From assembly GCF_000244895.1 (NCBI RefSeq), contig NZ_CM001441.1:3182226-3246225 (forward strand): 64,000 bases of DNA, in the 5' to 3' direction. The notes beneath the pieces were generated by a model. It saw nothing but the letters and a program-made list of their open reading frames with translations, was not told where the DNA came from and did not search any database. Both the position numbers and the translations under genes were made by a program. Within the stretch, counting starts at the first letter, position 1. Every line of letters begins with the position of its first letter. This document shows, piece after piece, positions 35,502-43,003 of this stretch. The stretch is from Desulfosporosinus youngiae DSM 17734 (lineage in GTDB: Bacteria > Bacillota > Desulfitobacteriia > Desulfitobacteriales > Desulfitobacteriaceae).

Positions 35502-35830
35502 TTAGAAATGTCTGTCATTCAAAAAGTGACCTCTTCCAAATGTTAGTGTCAGTAGAAAAAAGATAAACCGCTTTAATGTCATCTTCGGAGAAAAACATAT
35601 GAGTTTCACCGGCTTTACGAAGGCTATGGAAGACATAGTCTTTGGTTTCTCTTCAGAGAGGCCGCTTAGATGAAAACGAACATTGATGCATTGGCCGATG
35701 GCTCTTAAGGATAGCAGCTTCATGCGGTATTTCAGTTCCGGTTGCCCGCTAAGAATCAAAGCCAAGGGAGACATGGACCCGAGGCTTTTGTTCGCCGTCC
35801 CATGAATGCGCATTTGGTAAGCCTTCTCTA
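35502..35830 (-). pseudogene. remnant of an ExeA/TniB-like AAA ATPase of a mobile element
   Basis: Minus-strand piece reading 'SPLALILSGQPELKYRMKLL', 'LRAIGQCINVRFHLSGLSEE', and after one frameshift 'ETKDYVFHSLRKAGETHMFF' and 'SEDDIKAVYLFSTDTN'. This is the C-terminal half of the AAA ATPases that accompany transposases (ExeA/TniB type). Walker motifs and the transposase are missing. The flanking 35238-35501 and 35831-36029 hold no other gene; a hairpin (35906-35939) lies downstream. Confidence 0.6.
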
Positions 35831-36029
35831 ACTAAGCCCCAAAATACTCATTAAGTTGATCACTAAAAGAAGTGTTAGAAAGCAAATATCAGCAAAATGC
35901 GTAACAAGGGTTCAGTCCATTATAGGGAACCCCCTTTTTGTCTAAACGAAAACCGCCTACTATGTAAGTCCTGAGAGCTCAGCTTTGACCTCCAGTATAA
36001 ATCAAATCCTGCGATACCCTAATTGTATT

Positions 36030-36112
36030 CATTACTCTGAATGCTGCGGTGGGCGGATGTGGCGAAGCTGCCCGACCCCGGAAGCACTCTCGTCTTCATC
36101 CTCTGTTGATGC
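36030..36112 (-). repeat. fragment of the GC-rich repeat seen at 14.3 kb, inverted
   Basis: On the minus strand this reads GGGTCGGGCAGCTTCG, then CCACATCCGCCCACCGCAGC, preceded by CAGAGGATGAA. It matches 14331-14397 with few differences. It is wedged between the AAA ATPase remnant and an Rhs fragment. Confidence 0.6.
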
Positions 36113-36114
36113 TG

Positions 36115-36380
36115 TCCTGTCGACAACTTATGCGGGATATTGGTATGATAGGAAACCGGGCTGTATTTCCTCAATGCCAGGTACTACAATGCAGGGATTG
36201 GCAGGTTTTTGACGAAGGATAATATTTATCTGGACCTAGAACCGGTGACTATATTCAAACTCTTGAATGGGCTGAAATGGTATCCCTATTAAACGAACCG
36301 ATTGGACAGATCATGGTCGTCCACAAAATCATACTAACCCTCACAATCATTATGCAGAGCTTATTAACGGTTCGTGGTGA
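36115..36380 (+). pseudogene. Rhs core end with His-rich toxin tip, frameshifted
   Basis: Copy of the parent core end ('TYAGYWYDRKP', then in the next frame 'YFLNARYYNAGIGRFLTKD'), followed by a soluble tip 'GDYIQTLEWAEM' and, after a frameshift near 36280, 'IKRTDWTDHGRPQNHTNPHN' and 'HYAELINGSW', stop at 36380. The D-H-G-R-P...H-x-N-P-H-x-H layout suggests an HNH-like or related metal nuclease tip. Confidence 0.7.
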
Positions 36381-36417
36381 TTTAAGTGAAAACTTTAAAT
36401 TAAGGGAGGAATTGATC

Positions 36418-36894
36418 TTGCAGGTTTTCAGGGACAACCGCTTTGAATATAGCTTTTTATTGGGAAAGGAGCAGTTTTCAGCTGAACTAATCTGTTTAGG
36501 CGATCAACTAGGAAAAATTTTAAATTGTATTAAGTATGAACTGAGAAATCATTGCTGGTTTGTGTTTGATGTCTTTGGGAGTTCGCACACTCTTATGAGC
36601 TGCCTGTTCCCTCAAGACCAAGCAGGGATATGTTTGATTAATACAACTGAAGAATTAATTGAAAAGGTTAAGAAGGTAATTCAATTTGAGCGCGGTGTTT
36701 TCATCGCATTTCCAATAAATAAGGAAGTACTTTGGAAGAAAAACTTACTACCACAAACTGAAGCTTTAGAGGGACTCCATCATCCAGAATCCGAAATAGA
36801 GATAAGAGCCTTCGATTATAGCTACTTTGAAGTTTATACACTAAGGGATACATTGAGTAAAGTTTTTAGATCATGTTTCAAGTTCCCTGTATAG
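36418..36894 (+). CDS. probable orphan immunity protein, unknown family
   Basis: About 158 residues, soluble; notable stretches 'CLFPQDQAGICLINTTEELI' and 'HHPESEIEIRAFDYSYFEVY'. I take the TTG at 36418 because a GGGAGG site sits 8 bases before it. A longer frame beginning at 36277 would run through the frameshifted tip. It follows a His-rich tip and ends at a strong hairpin, completing the last module of the array. Confidence 0.55.
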   Translation: MQVFRDNRFEYSFLLGKEQFSAELICLGDQLGKILNCIKYELRNHCWFVFDVFGSSHTLMSCLFPQDQAGICLINTTEELIEKVKKVIQFERGVFIAFPINKEVLWKKNLLPQTEALEGLHHPESEIEIRAFDYSYFEVYTLRDTLSKVFRSCFKFPV

Positions 36895-36917
36895 GTGCCT
36901 AAAAATGCTCGGGTCGG

Positions 36918-36956
36918 AAAAGGCCTTTGAAGTTTTGTCTTCGAAGGGCCTTTTTC
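36918..36956 (+). terminator. module-end terminator
   Basis: Stem AAAGGCCTTTGAAG / CTTCGAAGGGCCTTT followed by TT and CC, near-identical to the hairpin at 27843. Confidence 0.8.
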
Positions 36957-37111
36957 CTCCCTAGGGAACTTAATGCTGACTTTTAGTTCATCATTACTAT
37001 AGCCGGAGATGTTATAGAGTAGGTAGGCAAAATCAGGAAGATGGTTAAAGTCAAATTACAGTCTAATTACAACATACCTCACGGCAGTTTAGGCATCTGC
37101 TCTCCTCTTTG

Positions 37112-37162
37112 AAAACAAGGACTGATGCTCTGCGAACTTTCTTCGTTTTGCAGCAGTCCCTT
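37112..37162 (-). terminator. terminator of the DUF3102 gene
   Basis: Long imperfect stem AAGGACTG...CTGCGAA / TTTTGCAG...CAGTCCCTT. On the minus strand it ends with TTGTTTTC. Duplicated with the gene end at 52.26-52.32 kb. Confidence 0.6.
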
Positions 37163-37201
37163 CAATTATCCCAAACCGGCCTGCACCTAAATCCGCGGGC
37201 C

Positions 37202-38014
37202 TTACAATCTCTCCGCTATTTTCCCGATCAGCCCGCTTACCTCACTTTTATACGTTTCATGAGCTTCGGGGTCTACCGGAGCTAGCTTAGTCAGTTCCTT
37301 CAATAACTCTTCAAATTCTTTGGCTATACTTTTGTAGAGAAAGCCGACTTTGTTGGCTGTCAGCCCGATCCGGGCGGCTTTGATCTCCTTTTCCAGAGCG
37401 GTGACTTTCACAGCTGAAGCCTCGCTTTGCTTGGCTGCCTCCAGCTTCTCCTGTAACGTCCTGATGGTTAACTCTTTAGTGTGGATGGTCGCTTGAAGAC
37501 CGGAGGCCTGTTTTCTCAACTCATCCCGCTCAAAAATTATTTTAGTGGCTGCGTCTTGGTTAACTTCCAGGGCATTTTGGAGCTCCGCTTTCTCGCTAAG
37601 GGCCTGGTCCCTTTCCAGGACTGCCTGCTTAAGCTCCCGGGTAGACATGCCGGTCACATCATTTTCTGCCATAAATGACTCCCGTTCCTCCTCGGGAATA
37701 CCCAGGAGGATAATTGCCTGGGTGTAGCTCAAATTCGGAATCGATTCCGAATTTGAACCGTTCTGGGCGACGGTCAGCTTGTCCCCATACTCATCAAAGA
37801 CACGCATCAGTTTGTTGGCCGTGCTTTGGGAGTAACTCACCGAACTCTCCAGCCACTTTCCCCATTCTCCATGATTGACCATGGATTTGGCCTCCGCCAA
37901 GCGCCGTCCGATCTCGACTGAGCTGTAAAGCAGCATTCTGCCGGTCTGATCTTTAATACTATTAATTTCGGCCGCTATAATCTGCGGCGTCCGCTCAGTT
38001 AATCCGTTCGCCAT
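37202..38014 (-). CDS. DUF3102-type protein with coiled coil
   Basis: About 270 residues. The N-terminal half has the DUF3102 pattern: 'EIGRRLAEAKSMVNHGEWGK', 'SVSYSQSTANKLMRVFDEYG', then 'LSYTQAIILLGIPEEERESF', as in phage- and plasmid-linked proteins. The C-terminal half (150-250) is a long coiled coil ('LQATIHTKELTIRTLQEKLE'). I start at the ATG at 38014 (GAGGAGC site 10 bases upstream); an earlier in-frame ATG at 38068 is possible. The frame contains a 28-bp perfect palindrome (37729-37756) that recurs outside the gene at 38911. A truncated copy lies at 52350. Confidence 0.75.
   Translation of the reverse strand: MANGLTERTPQIIAAEINSIKDQTGRMLLYSSVEIGRRLAEAKSMVNHGEWGKWLESSVSYSQSTANKLMRVFDEYGDKLTVAQNGSNSESIPNLSYTQAIILLGIPEEERESFMAENDVTGMSTRELKQAVLERDQALSEKAELQNALEVNQDAATKIIFERDELRKQASGLQATIHTKELTIRTLQEKLEAAKQSEASAVKVTALEKEIKAARIGLTANKVGFLYKSIAKEFEELLKELTKLAPVDPEAHETYKSEVSGLIGKIAERL
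37729..37756. repeat. 28-bp perfect palindrome, copy 1
   Basis: Perfect inverted repeat centred between 37742 and 37743 (half-site TCAAATTCGGAATC), inside the DUF3102 reading frame where it encodes 'NSESIPN'. Identical over 28 bp to the palindrome at 38911-38942. Confidence 0.85.
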
Positions 38015-38122
38015 GTTTTTCAAGCTCCTCTTCTTATTCATAAGCTTTTCCGGAGGAAAAGCTCCCATAAGACAAGACGGATTTGAACAATCTTACTCAT
38101 AGCCTATGTGTTCAAGCCCTCA

Positions 38123-38203
38123 CTTGTGACAATAACAAGGGCAAGACCGTAAAGAACGCCGGAGCATAGGCACTTCACGGTTTTGCCCTTATTTTGTCAC
38201 AAG
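38123..38203. repeat. imperfect 27-bp inverted repeat
   Basis: Arms 38123-38150 and 38177-38203 (CTTGTGACAATAACAAGGGC and its near complement) enclose 26 bases, in the divergent gap between the DUF3102 and DUF1659 genes. It could form a long hairpin in RNA from either strand or mark the end of an old element. Confidence 0.6.
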
Positions 38204-38307
38204 TATCCCGGACAAGGGTAACCCCTGCCGGACAAGGTGCATAACATAAGATAAAAAGACCGGCCAAGGCTTGGCCAGTCAAACTTCAAACAAGGGGGAA
38301 ATTATTC

Positions 38308-38532
38308 ATGACTATCATTTCGTCAGGGGTGGAAACCGAAATGGTTGTGCGTTATCAGACCGGGACAACTGCCGAGGGCTCCCCGGTTATCCGGCAAAAA
38401 AGCTTTTCCGGACTGAAGATGGACGTGTCCGATGAGGACCTTTATGAAGCAGCAACCACCTTATTCAATTTGCTGGAATATCCGTTGGTATCCGTGACCC
38501 GGAATAACCGCTTTGACCTGACTGAGGAATAG
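38308..38532 (+). CDS. DUF1659-type small protein
   Basis: 74 residues, soluble: 'GSPVIRQKSFSGLKMDVSDE', then 'LYEAATTLFNLLEYPLVSVT', the usual DUF1659 layout. Such genes typically sit beside a DUF2922 gene, as here (41 bases downstream). Function unknown. An AAGGGGG site precedes the ATG. Confidence 0.8.
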   Translation: MTIISSGVETEMVVRYQTGTTAEGSPVIRQKSFSGLKMDVSDEDLYEAATTLFNLLEYPLVSVTRNNRFDLTEE

Positions 38533-38572
38533 AGGTCTGTTCAATCAATCATAAAGAGGAGGGAATATTAGT

Positions 38573-38812
38573 ATGGCAAATACGCAGCAGAAGACCCTTC
38601 GGCTGACCTTTGCTACAACCCTGGGAAGCACATTTACTCTTACACTGCCGGCACCAAGGGAAGATCTGACTGCCGCAGAAGCTGAGGCCGCTATGGAACT
38701 GATTATCGCAAAAAATATGTTTCTCACTACCGGCGGTGAATTGATCGGCAAGAGAGATATAAAAATTACGGATTCAACTACAACCGATTTATATGATCCG
38801 CCCCAGTATTAA
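38573..38812 (+). CDS. DUF2922-type small protein
   Basis: 79 residues, soluble: 'KTLRLTFATTLGSTFTLTLP', then 'LTAAEAEAAMELIIAKNMFL' and an acidic end, as in the DUF2922 family. AGAGGAGGG ribosome site. Second gene of a pair with the DUF1659 gene. Function unknown. Confidence 0.8.
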   Translation: MANTQQKTLRLTFATTLGSTFTLTLPAPREDLTAAEAEAAMELIIAKNMFLTTGGELIGKRDIKITDSTTTDLYDPPQY

Positions 38813-38910
38813 AGCGCGCCAGACGAGAAATGCCCCGCTTGCCGATGGCAGTTGATTTTTTGCGGCCCTATGGCCGCTCTTATGGATAAAACCCGGCTCC
38901 AACCATGGCA

Positions 38911-38942
38911 GTTCAAATTCGGAATCGATTCCGAATTTGAAC
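38911..38942. repeat. 32-bp perfect palindrome, copy 2
   Basis: Perfect inverted repeat (half-site GTTCAAATTCGGAATC) in the noncoding gap 98 bases after the DUF2922 stop. The inner 28 bp equal copy 1 at 37729. The rest of the gap (38813-39130) shows nothing else. Confidence 0.85.
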
Positions 38943-39130
38943 AGAGACCAGACGACGATCCTCGCTCCCGGTTACATCCGGACAAACTTAAGAATGCGTA
39001 TTACACTCAACCATTTTCGTAGTAGCCAAACAATTTCAACAGTTGGTGAATCCTAAGAACCAAGTCTCAGACAAGTCCGCTTTGATTCCGGATGATACGA
39101 CTCCCGCAAAGACAGGTCGAAGAATTGAAC

Positions 39131-40315
39131 TTAAACAGCCTCTTTTAGAACCCCCGCAAGACACTTAATACCTTCGACGAGCCTGTCTTCCGGCATGTTT
39201 GAAAAGTTAATTCTGAACGTATTTTCTTTCCCTCCATTGGGGAAGAAAGACCCACCCGGAACAAAGGCGACATTTTTCTCAAGACATTTAACCAGAACAT
39301 CCCTCGCGTTAATATGAGGAGGGAGTTCTACCCAAGCGAACAGACCTCCCTGGGGCTTCGTAAATGTTACACCATGAGGGAATTCAGCCTCCATTAATTG
39401 AATGGTAATATCTCTGCGTTTTCTGTATATCCGGCGTATTTTTTCGATATGTGTTTCTATATCATAAAGTTCAAGGTATTTGCTGATCTCCCTTTGAGCA
39501 ATCGTATTGCACTGCAGGTCAGCGCCCTGCTTGACAAGTACATAGTTTGCTATTGCACTTTTGTCACCTGCTATCCATCCGATTCTGTAGCCGGGACAAA
39601 ATATTTTGGAAAATGTTCCGAGACAAAGAACACAACCCGTCTTATCAAAGGACTTTACAGATGGCAAAGGCTCGCCTTCAAACCTCAGTTCGCCATACGG
39701 ATTATCTTCAATAACAACAACCTGATGCTTTTCAGCGATATCTGCCAGCCATTTTCTCCTCTCCAGGCTCCATGATCTGCCGGTTGGATTTTGAAAATCA
39801 GGAATTACGTAAATGATTTTTACTCGTTCGGTCGTCTCCATAATACGCTCAAGTGCGTCGGGGATCATCCCGCAATCGTCTGTCGGCACTTCCCGAAACT
39901 TACAGCCATAGGCTTTGAAGGCGCTGATTGCTGCAAGGTATGTCGGGCTTTCACAAAGTACAGTGTCTCCCTCATCGAGAAACACCTTGCCCGACAAATC
40001 AATCGCCTGCTGGGATCCATGGGTTATCAGGATATTGTCGGCATCGAAATTAGTCCCGCGTGTAGAATTCATTCTTTTTGCTATCCACTCCCGCAGAGGT
40101 GCATACCCTTCAGTTGTGGCATATTGGAGTGCCGCCTGACCATCTTCCTCCAGCACCCGCCGGTTTACCTCCATAATTTCTTCTACCGGGAAAAGCTCGG
40201 GTGCCGGCAGGCCTCCTGCAAAGGAGATAACTTCCGGCCTTTCGGTTACCTTTAGAATCTCCCTTATTTCTGAAGCCTTTAAATAGGACATTCTTTTTGC
40301 AAATTTGAATTCCAT
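39131..40315 (-). CDS. PLP-dependent aminotransferase, class I fold (2-aminoadipate/aromatic type)
   Basis: 394 residues. Typical fold-type-I blocks: 'ISFAGGLPAPELFP' (30-43), 'ATTEGYAPLREWIAKRMN', 'ILITHGSQQAIDLSGKVFLD' (around 95), 'YVIPDFQNPTGRSW' (around 170), 'VVIEDNPYGELRFEG', the PLP lysine in 'GTFSKIFCPGYRIGW' (around 233) and the carboxylate Arg in 'NTFRINFSN' near the end. This group includes LysN-like 2-aminoadipate and branched/aromatic aminotransferases; the substrate is not readable. It lies 43 bases downstream of a MocR regulator on the same strand. Confidence 0.88.
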   Translation of the reverse strand: MEFKFAKRMSYLKASEIREILKVTERPEVISFAGGLPAPELFPVEEIMEVNRRVLEEDGQAALQYATTEGYAPLREWIAKRMNSTRGTNFDADNILITHGSQQAIDLSGKVFLDEGDTVLCESPTYLAAISAFKAYGCKFREVPTDDCGMIPDALERIMETTERVKIIYVIPDFQNPTGRSWSLERRKWLADIAEKHQVVVIEDNPYGELRFEGEPLPSVKSFDKTGCVLCLGTFSKIFCPGYRIGWIAGDKSAIANYVLVKQGADLQCNTIAQREISKYLELYDIETHIEKIRRIYRKRRDITIQLMEAEFPHGVTFTKPQGGLFAWVELPPHINARDVLVKCLEKNVAFVPGGSFFPNGGKENTFRINFSNMPEDRLVEGIKCLAGVLKEAV

Positions 40316-40358
40316 TTTATTCCTTCCATCCTTTACGTTATTTCATTTATAAGCCCGC

Positions 40359-41873
40359 TTATACTATGGGATTGATTTCCAGGATTGAATATAGATCATC
40401 ATTGCCCTTTTCTGCCTCCAGCTCTTTCATGGCAGCGCATAACCGTTTAATCCCTTCCTCAATATCCTTAAGAGGTGCATAGGTGAAATTGAGTCTTATG
40501 AAGTTATCACCTTGTCCTGAAGAAAAGAAGGGTGAGCCCGGCACAAAGGATACCTTGTAATCAGCGGCTTTTGCTAAAAGCTTTAATGATGAAATGCCAT
40601 CCGGAAGCCGGCACCAGAAATAATAGCCCCCTTTCGGCCTGTTCCATATTAAATCCTTAGGAGCATATTTAGCCAGAGCCTTATACATAATATCTCGTCT
40701 TGTTCGGTACTCGCTGCAAACCTTATTTAAATGAGCTTCAAGTGAACCGTTTTCAATAAATCTTTCCACAATATACTGTGAAAGGCTGCTTGAGTGCAGG
40801 TCAATTAACTGTTTGGCCGATGCAAATTCCCGTATTATTTTTTTGTGAGCCACCATCCACCCCAGTCTCAGACCGGAGTAAATGTTTTTCGAGAAAGTAC
40901 TCAAATAAATAACATACCCTTCGTTATCCAGGGATTTGAGCATCGGGAGCAAATTACCCTCATAACATAGATCGCCATAGGCATCATCCTCAAGAATCAT
41001 TACATTGTGTTTTGAGGCAAGTCTCACAAGCCGTTTCCTTCTTTCCAGCTCCATTTCAGCTCCTGAAGGGTTCTGGAAAGTTGGTATGGTATATATAAGT
41101 TTAGGTCTGTACCTGTGCAGCAGCTGTTCGAGCACATCGACATTCATGCCTTTGTCGTCAATAGGAACACCGATTACTCGCGCTCCGGCTGTTCTAAAAA
41201 CCTGAATGGCGGGGAAATATGTGGGTTCTTCCACAACAACTATATCTCCGGGATCGATTAATATCCTGGCAGCCAAATCAATGCCCTGCTGGGAACCGGA
41301 AAGTATCATAATTTCATCGGGCCGGCAGTAGAGCCCTCTCTTTTGCATAAGCCCGCAAACGACCTTACGAAGAGATATAAACCCCTCTGTTGGAGTATGA
41401 AGTAAAGACCTAAAGTTTCTGTTATTTACAACTTCATTTTCAATCCCTTCCAGTGCCTCAATTGGGCCGCTTTCAGGGGATGCTATACCGGTAGCAAATG
41501 AAATAACATCGTTTCTGCTTGCCAGCATCAATAGATCTTGCACCAAGCAGGAATCAAATCTGTTCGAGTATTGACTAAAAATTTGATTCCATTGAGGCTC
41601 CCGTGAAGAGCCGCAACCGCTCAATTCCTCATCGAGATAGGAAAGCACAATAGTACCGGCTCCAACTCTGGAGCCAATAAGCCCCTCAGCCTTCAGTTCA
41701 CTGTAAGCATTTAATACTGTCGTTCGATTAACGCCAAGGTTTTCTGCCAGTTTTCTCTCCGCTGGCAGGCGAAATCCGGGCAAAAGCTCCCCAGATAAGA
41801 TTTGGCGACGTACTTGCTCAATAATTTGGACATAGACCGGTGCATCAGAGTCCCTGTTAATTGTTACCTTCAT
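40359..41873 (-). CDS. MocR/PdxR-type GntR regulator with aminotransferase domain
   Basis: About 504 residues. N-terminal GntR winged helix ('RQILSGELLPGFRLPAERKL', 'LGVNRTTVLNAYSELKAEGL', residues 25-70) fused to a fold-type-I aminotransferase-like domain ('MILSGSQQGIDLAARILID', 'TIPTFQNPSGAEMELERRKR', PLP lysine in 'STFSKNIYSGLRLGWM'). Such proteins sense a PLP-bound ligand and control vitamin B6 or amino-acid genes. The PLP lysine is kept. The ATG at 41873 has a GAGGTGG site. Probably controls the adjacent aminotransferase. Confidence 0.88.
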   Translation of the reverse strand: MKVTINRDSDAPVYVQIIEQVRRQILSGELLPGFRLPAERKLAENLGVNRTTVLNAYSELKAEGLIGSRVGAGTIVLSYLDEELSGCGSSREPQWNQIFSQYSNRFDSCLVQDLLMLASRNDVISFATGIASPESGPIEALEGIENEVVNNRNFRSLLHTPTEGFISLRKVVCGLMQKRGLYCRPDEIMILSGSQQGIDLAARILIDPGDIVVVEEPTYFPAIQVFRTAGARVIGVPIDDKGMNVDVLEQLLHRYRPKLIYTIPTFQNPSGAEMELERRKRLVRLASKHNVMILEDDAYGDLCYEGNLLPMLKSLDNEGYVIYLSTFSKNIYSGLRLGWMVAHKKIIREFASAKQLIDLHSSSLSQYIVERFIENGSLEAHLNKVCSEYRTRRDIMYKALAKYAPKDLIWNRPKGGYYFWCRLPDGISSLKLLAKAADYKVSFVPGSPFFSSGQGDNFIRLNFTYAPLKDIEEGIKRLCAAMKELEAEKGNDDLYSILEINPIV

Positions 41874-41999
41874 ACCAAACCACCTCATTGGATCAATCCA
41901 TTTTTTATTTTAATGGCACATCTGCTGTTAATCAACAACCAATATAAGATTTTTTTACTCATCCAATAACAAACCTGGCCACGTGAGCGAGTGTGGCTA

Positions 42000-42400
42000 C
42001 AGGAAAAACAGATAACGGAAGTTCATGGAAGTAAAATATCAGGAGATTTAACTACAGCTCTGGCAATAGCTACTCTCTGACATTGACCGCCTCAAAGCTC
42101 CCGTGGATATTTATCTTTAAAGGCCAGTACATCCAAAAGTGTCATCGTCTCATGCACCTTTTGGCGAATTGTCTTTTCATCGAGTTTTAAACACCGGAGC
42201 GGAAAAGCCACATTGTCATAACAGTGCCTGTCCGATAACAGCCGGTAGTTCTGCGTCACAATGCCAATATGTTTCAGCCGATACGCCGCCATTTCCTCCC
42301 TACTCTTTGGCAGCTTCATCTCTTTAAAATAATAGTCGCCTGTATAATCCAAGTCCAATCCAGCAAAGTATTGCCAACACCGAGGCACATAGTATCACCA
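42000..42400 (-). pseudogene. ABC transporter ATPase fragment (LolD/MacB type)
   Basis: Minus strand: 'FAGLDLDYTGDYYFKEMKLP', Q-loop 'HIGIVTQNYRLLSDRHCYDN', then 'PREL', a TGA where the Ser of the LSGGQ signature should be, and 'GGQCQRVAIARAVVKSPDIL'. The N-terminus with Walker A and everything after the signature are missing. A decayed remnant of an antimicrobial-peptide/lipoprotein exporter ATPase. Confidence 0.7.
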
Positions 42401-42520
42401 ACCAGGTCATATACCCAATCCAAATTGATATTAATAGCTCCGCAATCGCCACGACGCGGGCATAGTTTCTTATTTCTGTAAATCTATATAGCAACTATCT
42501 TGATAAATCAAAGGCTCTCC

Positions 42521-42562
42521 AAAAAGACTTCCTTTTCGTTTGTCCGAAAGGGAAGTCTTTTT
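42521..42562. terminator. orphan bidirectional terminator
   Basis: Stem AAAAAGACTTCCTTTCG-type / CGAAAGGGAAGTCTTTTT with flanking T and A runs, in a 0.6-kb noncoding gap after the ABC relic. The rest of 42401-42650 shows nothing. Confidence 0.7.
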
Positions 42563-42671
42563 GATGTTAGTGGTACAGTCAGACCTGCTGCCTCCAATAT
42601 ATGCCTGTATCAGCGATTGGCAAAAACAGGTTAATTTTTCGTAATTAATTTAAAAATCAATTTTAAAAAAG

Positions 42672-42720
42672 ATGTGATTTTGCCTGTTCAATGTAATGTA
42701 TAGGGTGAAGGGAGAAATTA
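42672..42720 (+). promoter_or_regulatory. putative ECF-sigma promoter, site A
   Basis: Contains ATGTGATTTTG, a short spacer, then GTTCAATGTAATGTATA and GTGAAGGGAGAAATTA. Almost identical over about 50 bases to the minus-strand site at 49561-49607 and close to that at 51515-51562. It lies 280 bases before the secreted amidase gene; between them is a short open stretch ending 'HIRPPSTIIGSRIFQ' (stop near 42897) that I cannot assign. Confidence 0.55.
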
Positions 42721-43003
42721 ACATCTAATCCCAAATCAAAGCCAATTATGCAGAAACAAAAACAAAGGCTAGCTAAGCGAATCTTCACTAGCACTATGAG
42801 ATTGATGTTACTCCTGAAAGTTTAATAAAGGGAGGTGGAGAAGCAATGGCACACATAAGACCCCCATCTACTATAATAGGCTCTCGGATATTCCAATGAT
42901 CGCTAACCCTTTGAAATCGTTTAATTACCCTTAATATTGAAGGGAGGATTTTTGGTACTAATAGGGTTATCCATATGTACAATGAAATAGGAGGAAAATG
43001 ATA

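Noticed and set aside
42794-42982. Minus-strand 62-codon open frame in the gap before the amidase
   Set aside because: No ribosome site, no recognisable composition; it lies opposite the leader of the amidase gene.
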